Shown piece after piece: positions 9,024 through 17,764 of a stretch of DNA of 64,000 nucleotides (positions within the stretch are counted from its first letter, which is position 1; each line of letters begins with the position of its first letter). The translations under genes were made by a program, and so were the position numbers. The DNA comes from an uncultured Prevotellaceae bacterium (GTDB taxonomy: Bacteria; Bacteroidota; Bacteroidia; Bacteroidales; Bacteroidaceae), in contig CAMHUU010000007.1 of assembly GCA_946188395.1 (NCBI GenBank), forward strand, positions 29,808 to 93,807. Direction: 5' to 3'. The notes under the pieces were generated by a model. It saw nothing but the letters and a program-made list of their open reading frames with translations, had not been told where the DNA came from and did no database searches.

Positions 9024-10474
9024 GGGTTCTGCGTAATGGGGGTTAGAGGTTGGCGTAGCGGCATGTTTGATGCTTGTGGTCTTTCCTGAATAGCACTACT
9101 CTCATTGCCATAACGGTCGACTGCTGTTACGGCATAATAAAGTCGCCGTGCATGCTGTGAGTGTGGTACCGTCAGCCGTTGCCACAAATAACGTGTCGCA
9201 ATCAGATTGCCCGGGTCTTCTGTATCTACCGGCGTTTCCGGTGAGGCATATACATTATATAAAAGGTAGGGCCCGTCGCTACGGTCGGTGGCACCATGCC
9301 ACTCGAGACGGTCACCCTGGGTGGAATGCGCTACGGTCAGCGTCGTGGGGGCAGTCGGAACGATGCTTTGTGCCCACGTCATGGGAGGTATCAATGACGG
9401 ATAGCGGTCGAAACGCTTTACAAAGTCGTAGACGCCCTTCACGTTGTCCAACAAGAATTTGGCTCGGAAGTAGCAATGTCCGATGCCAAGACTACGGGTT
9501 ACATTCATTTGGCGTTCCACCTCGCTCAAGGGCCAGTTGCGCTCACGAGGATGCAACATATAGATGCCCAGTCCACTCACGATGGTTCGTCCATAGCTGT
9601 ATTCCTGCCAGTCGATGGCAAAGGGGTAGAAGTTGTTTCCTTGGAAATACATCATCGGGTACAACTGGTCCATCAGTCCTTCGCGGAGCCATCCCTGTGC
9701 GTCCTGAGCCACTTGCAGACGGGCATTCCATCCCTTCGACGAATAGCGAGCCAGGTCGTCGTATTTTCCGATGGGCGAACAGCTTAGCTTTACCCAAGGC
9801 TTGTACATCTTAACCTTTCGACTGATGCTTCTCACAATATTCGTGATGTTCGACGCCGATTTCGCCCCTCGCCAGGTCTCAGGATAGCGGATATAATCCA
9901 GGTGGATGCCATCAATGTCGTAGCGGCTCACAATCTCTTCGCACATATTCGTCAAGTAGTCGGCAGTCCCTGAGCGCTCGGGATTCATATAACCCTCTTC
10001 GCCGATTTTGATGACCATTGAAGGATAGCGCTTACGCAACTGCTGACAACCGTAAGAGTTCCATTTTCCGATAGGAATGGTTACTACCCAAGCGTGCAGT
10101 TCCATACCACGACGATGACATTCGTCGATGGCATATTGCAGGGCGTCGTAGCCAGGACTGGTGCCGGGCTTGCCGCTGAGACAGCCGTCCCAAGGTTCCA
10201 ATTGTGAAGGATAAATGGTGGTAGCGCGAACGCGAGTTTGCAACATAACGGTATTTACTCCAGCTTGCTTCAGTCGATCCAGCATGTTTGTCAGTTGTCG
10301 CTTCTGCGCGGCGATGCCCATGCCGTCGTGGGCATAACTGGTAGGCCAGTCAATGCCTCCGATAGTCGTAAGCCACACAGCACGCACCTCGTACTTGGGC
10401 TGGGCACAGACCACCGTTGCCAGCAACAGCAGCGGAATCAGCAGCTTAAAGTATTTTGTCGTTATCTTGCACAT
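9011..10474 (-). CDS. exported glycosyl-hydrolase-like protein, GHL10 (DUF187) family
   Basis: 487 residues with a signal peptide (LLIPLLLLATVVCAQ). The body has the GHL10/DUF187 hallmarks EVRAVWLTTIGGIDW, NTVMLQTRVRATTIYPS, MELHAWV and YDIDGIHLDYIRYP, a TIM-barrel related to glycoside hydrolases. The C-terminus (about 380 on) looks like a fibronectin type III domain (YNVYASPE, RLYYAVTAVDRYGNES). Substrate is unknown; family members are thought to act on cell-envelope or dietary glycans. A paralogue lies at 40766-42244. It lies 34 bases after uxuA and overlaps ruvC. Confidence 0.88.
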   Translation of the reverse strand: MCKITTKYFKLLIPLLLLATVVCAQPKYEVRAVWLTTIGGIDWPTSYAHDGMGIAAQKRQLTNMLDRLKQAGVNTVMLQTRVRATTIYPSQLEPWDGCLSGKPGTSPGYDALQYAIDECHRRGMELHAWVVTIPIGKWNSYGCQQLRKRYPSMVIKIGEEGYMNPERSGTADYLTNMCEEIVSRYDIDGIHLDYIRYPETWRGAKSASNITNIVRSISRKVKMYKPWVKLSCSPIGKYDDLARYSSKGWNARLQVAQDAQGWLREGLMDQLYPMMYFQGNNFYPFAIDWQEYSYGRTIVSGLGIYMLHPRERNWPLSEVERQMNVTRSLGIGHCYFRAKFLLDNVKGVYDFVKRFDRYPSLIPPMTWAQSIVPTAPTTLTVAHSTQGDRLEWHGATDRSDGPYLLYNVYASPETPVDTEDPGNLIATRYLWQRLTVPHSQHARRLYYAVTAVDRYGNESSAIQERPQASNMPLRQPLTPITQNPWRK

Positions 10475-10508
10475 GTATTTTTTCAGTCGAAGATTTCAAC
10501 GCCACATT

Positions 10509-11762
10509 TTAGTCAAAGAACCCCGGCTGTTTGTAGGGAATACCTAATTCGCGGTCGACGGTAGCGATGACACCCTGTATCTGGCCCATGGCAAACATGC
10601 GACCAAGAAGCGTGTAACCTGCATTGTGGCCATGACTCGACTCGTCCATGATGCCACCTGGCTCGTCGGTAAATGTCATACCGTGGTCCACGCGCATGGG
10701 CAGTTTGGGATTCTCCTTCTCGAAGATGCGGCAGAGCTCGATGAGGTCGGCACGTCCACCCAGATGGCTAGCCTCGGTGAAGTCACCATTGGGGAAGATG
10801 TGGCACGAACGCAGGTGAACGAAATGGGTGCGAGAAGCGAATTCCTTGGCCATTTCAACGACGTTGTTGTAGGCACCTGCTGACAGCGAGCCGGCACAGA
10901 ACGTGAGACCGTTATGCTTGTTGGGAACAGCATCGAGGAACCACTTGATGTCCTCTTCGGTACGAACGATGCGTGGCAGGCCGAGAATCTCAATAGGGGG
11001 ATCGTCGGGGTGAACACACATATTCATATCGCACTCCTCGCAGACGGGCATAATGGCTTCGAGGAAATATTTCATGTTCTCGCGTAACTGCTTCTTATCG
11101 ATGCCTTTATACAGGTCGAGGAATTCACGGAACTTCTGTACGGGAGCCTCGTCGTTCTCCGAGAAGTTACCGCTGACGAAACCCTGCGTCTTGATGACGA
11201 TATTCTCGACCAGCTTATGGTCCTTTTCGGGAGTCATAGTCTTCGCCAGCTCGTCGCATTCCTGAATGACGCTACGGCCTTCGCCCCATCCCTCGGGGAA
11301 CTTAAACTGCTCCCATTCCTCGCGGGCACCTGGACGCTTTAAGATGTAGATGTCGAAGTAAGCAAACTCGGCATAGTTGAAGTAAAGGTTGGTGGCACCG
11401 TTGGGATTGTTGTGGAACAGGTCGGTACGAGCCCAGTCCAACACCGGCATGAAGTTGTAGCAGATGCAGTGGATGCCCTCGGCCGACAGGTTACGAAGCG
11501 ATTCCTTATAAACCTCAATCTGGTGGTCGCGGTCGGGACCGCCATATTTGATGGTCTCTACGACGGGCAGACTCTCGACCACGCTCCAGCGCATACCGTA
11601 ACTCTCGATATACTCGCGCAGGTCGCGAATTTTCTCACGGGTCCAAACCTCACCAAGAGGCACGTCATGCAGGGCGGTAACAATGCCCTCAACACCGATT
11701 TGTCTTAGTTGTGCAAGCGTGATCTTGTCTTTCTTGCCAAACCATCTCCAAGTTTTTTCCAT
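10509..11762 (-). CDS. uxuA: mannonate dehydratase
   Basis: 417 residues starting MEKTWRWFGKKDKITLAQLR, with GVEGIVTALHDVPLGEVW, MCVHPDDPPIEILGLPRI, FVHLRSCH and MRVDHGMTFTDE, all characteristic of UxuA. It dehydrates D-mannonate to 2-keto-3-deoxygluconate in hexuronate breakdown, which fits with the pectin enzymes at 46902-50208. No uxaC, uxuB or kdgK gene is seen nearby. The gap to the upstream permease gene is 46 bases and contains no TAnnTTTG box, so it is read as part of the leftward operon. Confidence 0.95.
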   Translation of the reverse strand: MEKTWRWFGKKDKITLAQLRQIGVEGIVTALHDVPLGEVWTREKIRDLREYIESYGMRWSVVESLPVVETIKYGGPDRDHQIEVYKESLRNLSAEGIHCICYNFMPVLDWARTDLFHNNPNGATNLYFNYAEFAYFDIYILKRPGAREEWEQFKFPEGWGEGRSVIQECDELAKTMTPEKDHKLVENIVIKTQGFVSGNFSENDEAPVQKFREFLDLYKGIDKKQLRENMKYFLEAIMPVCEECDMNMCVHPDDPPIEILGLPRIVRTEEDIKWFLDAVPNKHNGLTFCAGSLSAGAYNNVVEMAKEFASRTHFVHLRSCHIFPNGDFTEASHLGGRADLIELCRIFEKENPKLPMRVDHGMTFTDEPGGIMDESSHGHNAGYTLLGRMFAMGQIQGVIATVDRELGIPYKQPGFFD

Positions 11763-11808
11763 AGTCTTATTTTTTATCGTTATTACGTTATATCGTTATT
11801 CCGACTCT

Positions 11809-13056
11809 TTATTCATATCTCATCGATCGTGCCGGATGGATATGGGAAATGAGGAAGCTGGGTGCAATGAGCACGAACAGCGAAACCAACAGCGTTACCA
11901 CATTCAGCAGAACGATGATGGGGATGTTCAGTTCCATGGGGGCCGTGTCGACATAGTAGCTGGCAGGATCGAGGTGGATGAACCCCGTCTGCTGTTGCAG
12001 TATGACGATACCCAGTCCGATGATGTCGCCCCAAAGTATGCCTCGACCGATGATGAATGCTGCAAACCAAAGGAAGGTGTGGCGCACCATCTTGTTGCGC
12101 ATGCCTAATGCCTTGAGAATGCCTATCATCTGCGTGCGCTCGAGAATGATGATGAGCAGACCGCTGACCATCGTGAAACCAGCCACACAAATCATGAGCA
12201 CCAAGATAATCCAGACATTGATGTCGAGCAGTTCGAGCCATGAGAAAATATGGGGATGAGCCTCGCGAATGGTTTGCGTGGTGATGATGCCGCCATATTT
12301 GTCGGTCTTGCGATTGACGTGCTGCACGAATTGTTCAGCTACGATGTCAACGTTGTCGAAATCGTCGACCAGCACTTCGGCACCGCTGCATTGGTCAGCT
12401 TCCCAACCATTGATGCGAACGGGAATGGTAAAGTCGGTGAAGCAGAGCGACTGGTCGAACTGCGTCATGTTAGTCTCGTAGATGCCCTTGATGGTAAATT
12501 TGCGGGCACGGACATCGTCGTTGCCAATGAAATAGGCAAAGATGCGTTGTCCGGCCTTGAGTTGCAATTTGTCGGCAATCATCCGCGAAATCAGCAGGGG
12601 ATACGACGACTGTCCGTCGGTGAACTTAGGCATTTCGCCCTCGACGAGGTGCTCGGAAAGGAAGGTAACGTCGTAGTCGCTGCCCACACCTTTAAAGACA
12701 ACACCCAGAAAATCGTCGTCGGTCTTCAGAATGCCCTGCGTCAGCGAATAACGCTCGATATGCTTTACTCCAGGCAATTGCTTCATGGTTTTCATGAGCG
12801 AGTCGCTGATAGCGATGGGAACAGGGTCGGAAAGCTGTTGCGACAGGTAGTTCTCGACCTGGATATGACTGCCGAATCCCACGACCTTATCGCGGATGGT
12901 GTGCTTGAAACCAAACACCACGGATACCGTGATAATCATTACTGCCAGTCCGATAGCTACTCCGATGGTGGCAATGCGGATGGCAGGAAGGCTGACCTCA
13001 CGGCGCTGATCCTCAGAACCATTGATTCGCCGGGCAATGAAAAGCGGAAGATTCAT
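11809..13056 (-). CDS. LolC/LolE-like ABC transporter permease (FtsX family)
   Basis: 415 residues: an N-terminal membrane segment (IATIGVAIGLAVMIITVSVVFG, about 27-50), a long periplasmic MacB-like region, and three C-terminal segments (WIILVLMICVAGFTMVSGLLII; FLWFAAFIIGRGILWGDIIG; IPIIVLLNVVTLLVSLFVLI). This 1+3 topology is that of LolC/LolE, which pull lipoproteins from the inner membrane. Its ATPase partner is not adjacent; the nearest ABC gene (7158-8456) is a double ATPase and not an obvious LolD. The start lies 2 bases after the aminotransferase stop, suggesting coupled translation. Confidence 0.88.
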   Translation of the reverse strand: MNLPLFIARRINGSEDQRREVSLPAIRIATIGVAIGLAVMIITVSVVFGFKHTIRDKVVGFGSHIQVENYLSQQLSDPVPIAISDSLMKTMKQLPGVKHIERYSLTQGILKTDDDFLGVVFKGVGSDYDVTFLSEHLVEGEMPKFTDGQSSYPLLISRMIADKLQLKAGQRIFAYFIGNDDVRARKFTIKGIYETNMTQFDQSLCFTDFTIPVRINGWEADQCSGAEVLVDDFDNVDIVAEQFVQHVNRKTDKYGGIITTQTIREAHPHIFSWLELLDINVWIILVLMICVAGFTMVSGLLIIILERTQMIGILKALGMRNKMVRHTFLWFAAFIIGRGILWGDIIGLGIVILQQQTGFIHLDPASYYVDTAPMELNIPIIVLLNVVTLLVSLFVLIAPSFLISHIHPARSMRYE

Positions 13057-13058
13057 AT

Positions 13059-14261
13059 TTAGTCTTCGACTCGACCGGGATAGGCTTCCAATGCTTTGCG
13101 CAGCACGAAGAGTGCACGCTCCAGGTCTTTTTTCTTCAACACATAAGCAATACGCACCTGATTGAATCCTGCACCGGGAGTCGTATAGAATCCTGCTGCG
13201 GGAGCCATCATGACGGTCTCGCCTTCGTATTCAAAGTCGGCCAAGCACCAGCGACAGAACTTCTCGGCATCGTCGACGGGCAGCTTGGCTACCGTGTAGA
13301 AAGCACCCATGGGGATGGGACTGTAGACACCGGGAATGCGGTTCAGTCCGTCGATCAGGCACTTACGACGTTCCACATATTCGTCGTAGACATCGCGCAG
13401 GTAGTCCTCGGGAGTCTCCAACGATGCCTCGGCCACAATCTGTCCGATGAGGGGCGGTGAGAGGCGAGCCTGACAGAACTTCATCACGGCCTTCCTCACC
13501 TCGGCATTCTTCGTGATGAGGGCTCCGATGCGGATACCGCACTCGCTGTAACGCTTCGACACGGAGTCGATGAGGATGACGTTCTGCTCGATACCCTCCA
13601 GATGACAGGCCGAGATATAGGGTGAACCCGTGTAGATGTATTCGCGATACACCTCGTCGGAGAAGAGATACAGGTCGTACTTCTTTACCAGGTCACGAAT
13701 CTGGTTCATCTCGCGGCGGGTATAGAGATAGCCCGTCGGGTTGTTGGGGTTGCAGATCATGATGGCCCTCGTGCGGTCGTTGATCAGCTCTTCAAACTTC
13801 TCGACCTTGGGAAGCGAAAAACCTTCGTCGATAGTCGTCGCGATGGTGCGAATCTTGGCACCTGCCGAGATGGCAAAGGCCATGTAGTTGGCGTAGGCAG
13901 GCTCTGGCACAATGATTTCGTCACCCGGGTTCAGACAGCTGAGGAATGCAAACAGCACCGCCTCGGAACCGCCGCTGGTGATGATGATATCGTCGGCTGT
14001 TACATTAATATTATATTTCGCGTAATAGCTGACGAGTTTCTCGCGATAGCTCAGATAGCCTTGCGAAGGTGAATACTCCAAGATGTTACGGTCTATCTGT
14101 TTCAAGGCATCGAGTGCCACCTGCGGGGTAGGCAGGTCGGGCTGTCCGATGTTCAGGTGATAGACCTTCGTTCCACGTTTTTTTGCTGCGGCAGCTAAGG
14201 GAGCGAGTTTCCTGATAGGCGACTCGGGCATCTCCAGTCCGCGTACTGATATTTCCGGCAT
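13059..14261 (-). CDS. PLP-dependent aminotransferase, class I/II
   Basis: 400 residues from the ATG at 14261 (MPEISVRGLEMPESPIRKLA). Fold type I landmarks are present: NIGQPDLPTP, LEYSPSQGYLSYREKL, ITSGGSEAVLFAFL, MICNPNNPTGYLYTRRE, and the Schiff-base lysine in DSVSKRYSECGIRIGA near residue 235. It is an aspartate/alanine-type aminotransferase; exact substrate is uncertain. A reading from 14318 would begin upstream of the -7 box at 14288-14295 and is rejected. It is the first gene of the eight-gene leftward operon. Confidence 0.9.
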   Translation of the reverse strand: MPEISVRGLEMPESPIRKLAPLAAAAKKRGTKVYHLNIGQPDLPTPQVALDALKQIDRNILEYSPSQGYLSYREKLVSYYAKYNINVTADDIIITSGGSEAVLFAFLSCLNPGDEIIVPEPAYANYMAFAISAGAKIRTIATTIDEGFSLPKVEKFEELINDRTRAIMICNPNNPTGYLYTRREMNQIRDLVKKYDLYLFSDEVYREYIYTGSPYISACHLEGIEQNVILIDSVSKRYSECGIRIGALITKNAEVRKAVMKFCQARLSPPLIGQIVAEASLETPEDYLRDVYDEYVERRKCLIDGLNRIPGVYSPIPMGAFYTVAKLPVDDAEKFCRWCLADFEYEGETVMMAPAAGFYTTPGAGFNQVRIAYVLKKKDLERALFVLRKALEAYPGRVED

Positions 14262-14287
14262 TGTTCTTAATTTACGTAAATCGACTG

Positions 14288-14320
14288 CAAAGGTACGAAT
14301 AAGTGAGAAGAAAACCAAAA
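14288..14320 (-). promoter_or_regulatory. promoter of the leftward operon (-7 TACCTTTG, -33 TTTTGG)
   Basis: TACCTTTG at 14288-14295 and TTTTGG at 14315-14320 on the minus strand, 19 bases apart, match the Bacteroidota sigma-ABfr layout. The leader to ATG 14261 would be about 20 bases. A second TACCTTTG lies at 14363-14370. Confidence 0.75.
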
Positions 14321-14340
14321 GTTTTTTGAGTTTTCTCGAA

Positions 14341-14354
14341 CGAAAGTACTTTCG
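14341..14354. promoter_or_regulatory. 14 bp perfect palindrome between divergent promoters
   Basis: CGAAAGTACTTTCG is a perfect palindrome lying about 20 bases beyond the leftward -33 element and about 65 bases before the rightward -33. It is a candidate operator; no regulator gene is adjacent. Confidence 0.4.
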
Positions 14355-14371
14355 ACGGTAGTCAAAGGTAC

Positions 14372-14411
14372 AAAAAAGTTTAGAGTTTAGAGATTAGAGT
14401 TAAGAGTTTTT
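14372..14411. repeat. spacer microrepeat (TTTAGAG units)
   Basis: Degenerate units of TTTAGAG/TTAAGAG occupy the spacer between the divergent promoters. They resemble the purine strand of the repeat arms found inside uvrA. Confidence 0.5.
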
Positions 14412-14420
14412 TCAAAATAA

Positions 14421-14452
14421 TTTGTGATTTTCGAATTTTTTGCTTACTTTTG
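14421..14452 (+). promoter_or_regulatory. promoter of the pseudokinase gene (-33 TTTG, -7 TACTTTTG)
   Basis: TTTG at 14421-14424 and TACTTTTG at 14445-14452 are 20 bases apart; the ATG follows at 14474. Confidence 0.75.
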
Positions 14453-14473
14453 CGCATCAAAACTGAATAAAAC

Positions 14474-15724
14474 ATGAATTACGAGGAATTACTGGCGGCA
14501 AGAAATGAAGGTCAGAAGCATCAGGTGATGCAGCCTATCGGAGGTTTCTATCGCGAACAGGTGGATGGCAAGTGGCGTTGTGTGGTTGACATTCTTCCCG
14601 AAAAGAACCAAAACATCGCTTTCTCGAAGGCTTTGCAGGCCGAGTGTGAGAAAAACACCACGCTGGCGGACAAACATCAGATACACTTCACGCCGGTGAA
14701 GAACGCCGAGGGCGATGTGGAGCGTCTGGAACTGGAGTTAGGCAACTACCAGACTTTCGAGCAGTTGTTGATCGACAATCCTGCCATCATTGCCGAAAAG
14801 GGATTCATGGACAGCGTGCTGGAGTCGCTGGTGGAGGCGACATCCTATCTGCACAGCCAGCAGGTGCGCCATGTATGCTACTCGCCCAAGACCGTCTTTG
14901 TGCGCAAAGGCGACAGCAAGGCGCTGTTGCTCTCGCATGGCTCGTTCTACCACGCCCTGAGCGACCTGCAGGAATTCTATGGCGACGATGCTCAATATGT
15001 GGCTCCCGAGGTGTTGAATGGCGGTACCGTCGACGACCGTTGCGATGTGTATAGTATTGGTAAATTCATCCAGGGACTCTACGACCAGTCTGACATTCCT
15101 CTGGAATACCGTTCGGCATTGAAAAAGGCTACTGGGGAGTCGCCGGAAGACCGTTTCAATACTCCGGAAGACATGCTGAAAGCTATTCAGAAACGCCGTG
15201 CCAGCTTCAAGTCGCTCATCACGCTCCTGGTGGTGGGTGTGCTGACATTGGTCTGCGTGGGGCTGTATTTCGAATATTTCCCCGAGACGCAACCCGTTGA
15301 GTTTGTAAAGCCTGCTCCCCGTCAGCCAACCGACGACCTGATTGACGATGGTTTTGATCCTGCCGAGCTGGGAGTGACCAGCGACGGCGACTCTTTGGTG
15401 GTCGACGAAGCTGCCGAGCGCGATTTCCAGGCCAAGGCCGAGGAGATTTTCCGCAAGAAGTATGAAAAGGAGGCCGACCGCATCCTGTCGAAGATATATA
15501 ATAAGGAATATATGAGCAACAGCGAGAAGAAATTCCTGTCGGAAAGCGAGTCGACTATCGAGGCACTGATGAAGTCGCAGAGCGAGCTGGGTGCCGAGGC
15601 AGGACTCTCGCCCGAGCGTTCACAACTCATTGCCACGGAGATTATCGACCGCATCACGAATCAGAAGAAGCAGCAAATGGGCGGAACCAATAGTCGTGGT
15701 GTCCAGCTGCCGGGCAAGAATTAG
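14474..15724 (+). CDS. membrane-anchored protein pseudokinase
   Basis: 416 residues. Residues about 115-245 align by eye with a protein-kinase C-lobe: LVEATSYLHSQQVRHV, APEVLNGG (the APE motif) and DDRCDVYSIGKFI (the DxYSxG helix), then a helical end with EDRFNTPEDML. The catalytic residues are gone: the HRD-x-K-x-x-N loop reads HVCYSPKT, and DFG reads SHG. No glycine loop or VAIK lysine is recognisable in the N-lobe. A membrane segment (about 252-272) is followed by a roughly 140-residue charged, probably periplasmic, tail. It may be a scaffold or sensor. It is the first gene of a probable operon with the DUF4494 and YggS genes. Confidence 0.7.
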   Translation: MNYEELLAARNEGQKHQVMQPIGGFYREQVDGKWRCVVDILPEKNQNIAFSKALQAECEKNTTLADKHQIHFTPVKNAEGDVERLELELGNYQTFEQLLIDNPAIIAEKGFMDSVLESLVEATSYLHSQQVRHVCYSPKTVFVRKGDSKALLLSHGSFYHALSDLQEFYGDDAQYVAPEVLNGGTVDDRCDVYSIGKFIQGLYDQSDIPLEYRSALKKATGESPEDRFNTPEDMLKAIQKRRASFKSLITLLVVGVLTLVCVGLYFEYFPETQPVEFVKPAPRQPTDDLIDDGFDPAELGVTSDGDSLVVDEAAERDFQAKAEEIFRKKYEKEADRILSKIYNKEYMSNSEKKFLSESESTIEALMKSQSELGAEAGLSPERSQLIATEIIDRITNQKKQQMGGTNSRGVQLPGKN

Positions 15725-15737
15725 CGGGCTAATCCAT

Positions 15738-15759
15738 TTGCGGGCTAAAGCCCTAAATA
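15738..15759. repeat. small palindromic repeat, GCGGGCT-GCCCTAAATA type, copy 1
   Basis: GGGCT-AAA-AGCCC-like hairpin preceded by TTGC and followed by TAAATA, in the spacer before the DUF4494 gene. The spacer also has a partial copy just upstream (GCGGGCTAA at 15724). A second full copy lies at 33139-33160. Confidence 0.6.
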
Positions 15760-15793
15760 AAAAATATAAAATAAAGAATAAATAATTAAGATA

Positions 15794-16276
15794 ATGAGAT
15801 CAAGAACAGCAATTTGGTTTGAGTGCAAGATCGCCTACGAAAAGGTTATGGAGGACGGCTTGCAGAAGAAAGTGAGTGAGAGTTATGTCGTTGATGCCCT
15901 GTCGTTTACAGAGGCCGAGAAGCGCATCATGGAAGAGATGTCGTCGTATATCAGCGGCGAGTTCACCATCAAGGACATCAAGATAGCACCCTATAAGGAA
16001 ATCTTCTTTTCTGACGAGGAACTGGCCGACCGTTGGTATAAGGCCAAGCTCGAGTTCATCACCATCGACGAGAAGACGGAAAAGGAGAAGCGCTCTGCCG
16101 TCAACTATCTGGTGCAGGCCGGCACGCTGAAGGGTGCTGTCGGCAATATCGAGAGTGTTATGGGCACGACGATGATTGACTATGTCATTGCCTCTGTCAC
16201 CGAGACCAAGCTGATGGACGTTTTCGAGTACGCCAAGCAGGAACAGAAGGACGAGAAACCCGAGTTTGAAGGCTAA
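15794..16276 (+). CDS. DUF4494 family protein
   Basis: 160 residues beginning MRSRTAIWFECKIAYEKVME with VSESYVVDALSFTEAEKRI, the signature of DUF4494, a family I know from Bacteroidota only as conserved and uncharacterised. No signal peptide or membrane segment; likely cytoplasmic. It lies 69 bases after the pseudokinase gene and 2 bases before the YggS gene, so it is very probably cotranscribed with the latter. Function is unknown. Confidence 0.85.
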   Translation: MRSRTAIWFECKIAYEKVMEDGLQKKVSESYVVDALSFTEAEKRIMEEMSSYISGEFTIKDIKIAPYKEIFFSDEELADRWYKAKLEFITIDEKTEKEKRSAVNYLVQAGTLKGAVGNIESVMGTTMIDYVIASVTETKLMDVFEYAKQEQKDEKPEFEG

Positions 16277-16278
16277 CG

Positions 16279-16950
16279 ATGTACGACGTAAAAGGTAATC
16301 TTCACGAGGTGCTGAGCCACTTGCCGCAAGGTGTCCGCCTGGTGGCCATCAGCAAGTATCACCCCAACGAATATATCGAGGCTGCCTATGCTGAAGGTCA
16401 ACGGATTTTTGGCGAGAGCCACGAGCAGGAACTGCGTCAGAAAGTAGAGACGCTGCCCAACGATATCCGGTGGCATTTCATCGGTCATCTGCAGACCAAC
16501 AAGGTGAAATACATCGCCCCTTACATCACGATGATCGAGGCTGTCGACTCGTTAAAGCTTTTGCGTGAAATTGACAAGCAAGCTGCTAAAAATGAACGGG
16601 TTATCGACGTTCTTTTAGAGCTGCACATTGCCGAGGAAGAAACCAAATACGGACTCACTCCCGATGCCCTGCGCGAGCTGTTGGCTGGTGGTGAATGGCG
16701 CCAGCTGCAGCATGTCCGCATCTGCGGTCTGATGATGATGGCTTCCTATGTCGACGACGAGCAGCAGATACGCTCTGAGTTCCGCTTGGCCCACAGCCTT
16801 TTCGACGAGGCGAAGGCACAGTATTTTGCCGACTGCGACTATTTCTGCGAGCGTTCGTGGGGCATGAGCCACGACTACCTGTTAGCCGTCGAGGAGGGCT
16901 CCACGATGGTCCGCATCGGGACGACCATCTTCGGTCCTCGCGTCTATTGA
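16279..16950 (+). CDS. YggS/PLPBP family pyridoxal phosphate-binding protein
   Basis: 223 residues. The PLP lysine is K26 in LVAISKYHP; IFGESHEQEL, WHFIGHLQTNKVKYI, VLLELHIAEEETKYG, ICGLMMMAS and SWGMSHDYLLAVEEGSTMVRIGTTIFG are the family motifs. The family keeps PLP homeostasis and has no known catalytic activity. It starts 2 bases after the DUF4494 stop and ends 7 bases before the convergent EFR1 gene. Confidence 0.95.
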   Translation: MYDVKGNLHEVLSHLPQGVRLVAISKYHPNEYIEAAYAEGQRIFGESHEQELRQKVETLPNDIRWHFIGHLQTNKVKYIAPYITMIEAVDSLKLLREIDKQAAKNERVIDVLLELHIAEEETKYGLTPDALRELLAGGEWRQLQHVRICGLMMMASYVDDEQQIRSEFRLAHSLFDEAKAQYFADCDYFCERSWGMSHDYLLAVEEGSTMVRIGTTIFGPRVY

Positions 16951-16957
16951 CAGAGAG

Positions 16958-17764
16958 TTACAGGCTGAACACGTATTGTCCGCGCTTCATCTTCCCCCAA
17001 TGGATGGCTTGTTGCGGACAGTGGTGATAGCAAGCCAGACAATTCGTACAACTGCCGTCGTGCTTCCAGCGTGGCGGCAGTCCTTCTATATCGTCCACGG
17101 GACAGAGTCGGGCGCACAGGCCGCAGCTGATGCACCGCTCGCTGTCTACCCAGAATTTCTCGTCGGTTATCAGGTGCTTGTTGTAATAGCCGCCAATGAT
17201 GTAAGTGTAGGTATAGGGAATGGCTCCGCGGATCAGTTCCACTATGCCTTTGCGCCGCTGGCTGACCACTTCGCAAATATGGGCAACCGTCTGCTGGGCT
17301 GTCGCAATCTTTTCCCGCTCGCGTTCCTTGGTGTCCAGATGCAGAAACGAGAAGCACACATTCGATTCGGGCATCAATACGGCAAACACGGAATCGGCGT
17401 GAAGACCTTTCTGCTTCAGTTCCTTGTTCAGTATCCGCATGGCATGGCCCATATTGTCGCCGCACGTCGTCACCGCATAGACAAAATTCGTGTCATTCGT
17501 GCTCGTATTACTTTCCGTGCTATCCGTACAATCCGTGTTCCCTTTCATAAACTGTGCCTGGCGGATGAATTCGCGCACAATTCTCGGCGGTTGCCAGCCA
17601 TGCGTGGGGAAACAGAATCCCAGCCGTTCGCCGTCCTTCAGCTCATAGCGCATGGTGCCTTTCTTCATCTCGTCGGGAATGAACAGCAGCTCCTCGCCGG
17701 TTGCTTCCGCCAACTGCTGGGCCACCCACCGCGTATTGCCTGTACCTGTAAAATAGAATATCAT
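16958..17764 (-). CDS. EFR1 family flavodoxin-ferredoxin protein
   Basis: 268 residues. The N-terminal flavodoxin-like domain starts IFYFTGTGNTRWVAQQLAE (FMN phosphate loop); residues about 205-250 carry two [4Fe-4S] motifs, CISCGLCARLCP and CTNCLACYHHCP. EFR1 proteins are two-domain redox carriers with unassigned partners. Between FMKG and FVYAVTTCGDN, residues about 73-91, the protein has a Thr/Asn/Asp/Ser-rich stretch encoded by tandem ACGGATT and CACGAAT units; this looks like an in-frame repeat insertion (see 17485-17549). The rest of the domain looks complete, so the gene may still be functional. Confidence 0.88.
   Translation of the reverse strand: MIFYFTGTGNTRWVAQQLAEATGEELLFIPDEMKKGTMRYELKDGERLGFCFPTHGWQPPRIVREFIRQAQFMKGNTDCTDSTESNTSTNDTNFVYAVTTCGDNMGHAMRILNKELKQKGLHADSVFAVLMPESNVCFSFLHLDTKEREREKIATAQQTVAHICEVVSQRRKGIVELIRGAIPYTYTYIIGGYYNKHLITDEKFWVDSERCISCGLCARLCPVDDIEGLPPRWKHDGSCTNCLACYHHCPQQAIHWGKMKRGQYVFSL
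17485..17549. repeat. in-frame ACGGAT/CACGAAT repeat tract inside the EFR1 gene
   Basis: Read on the coding (minus) strand, units such as CACGGATTG, TACGGATAG, CACGAATGA and CACGAATTT follow one another and encode NTDCTDSTESNTSTNDTN. The same unit types occur in spacers at 42245-42295 and 61711-61771. Confidence 0.65.

Noticed and set aside
12250..13062. 270-codon open frame antisense to the LolC-like gene
   Set aside because: The permease has clear topology and an operon position; the antisense frame has nothing supporting it.
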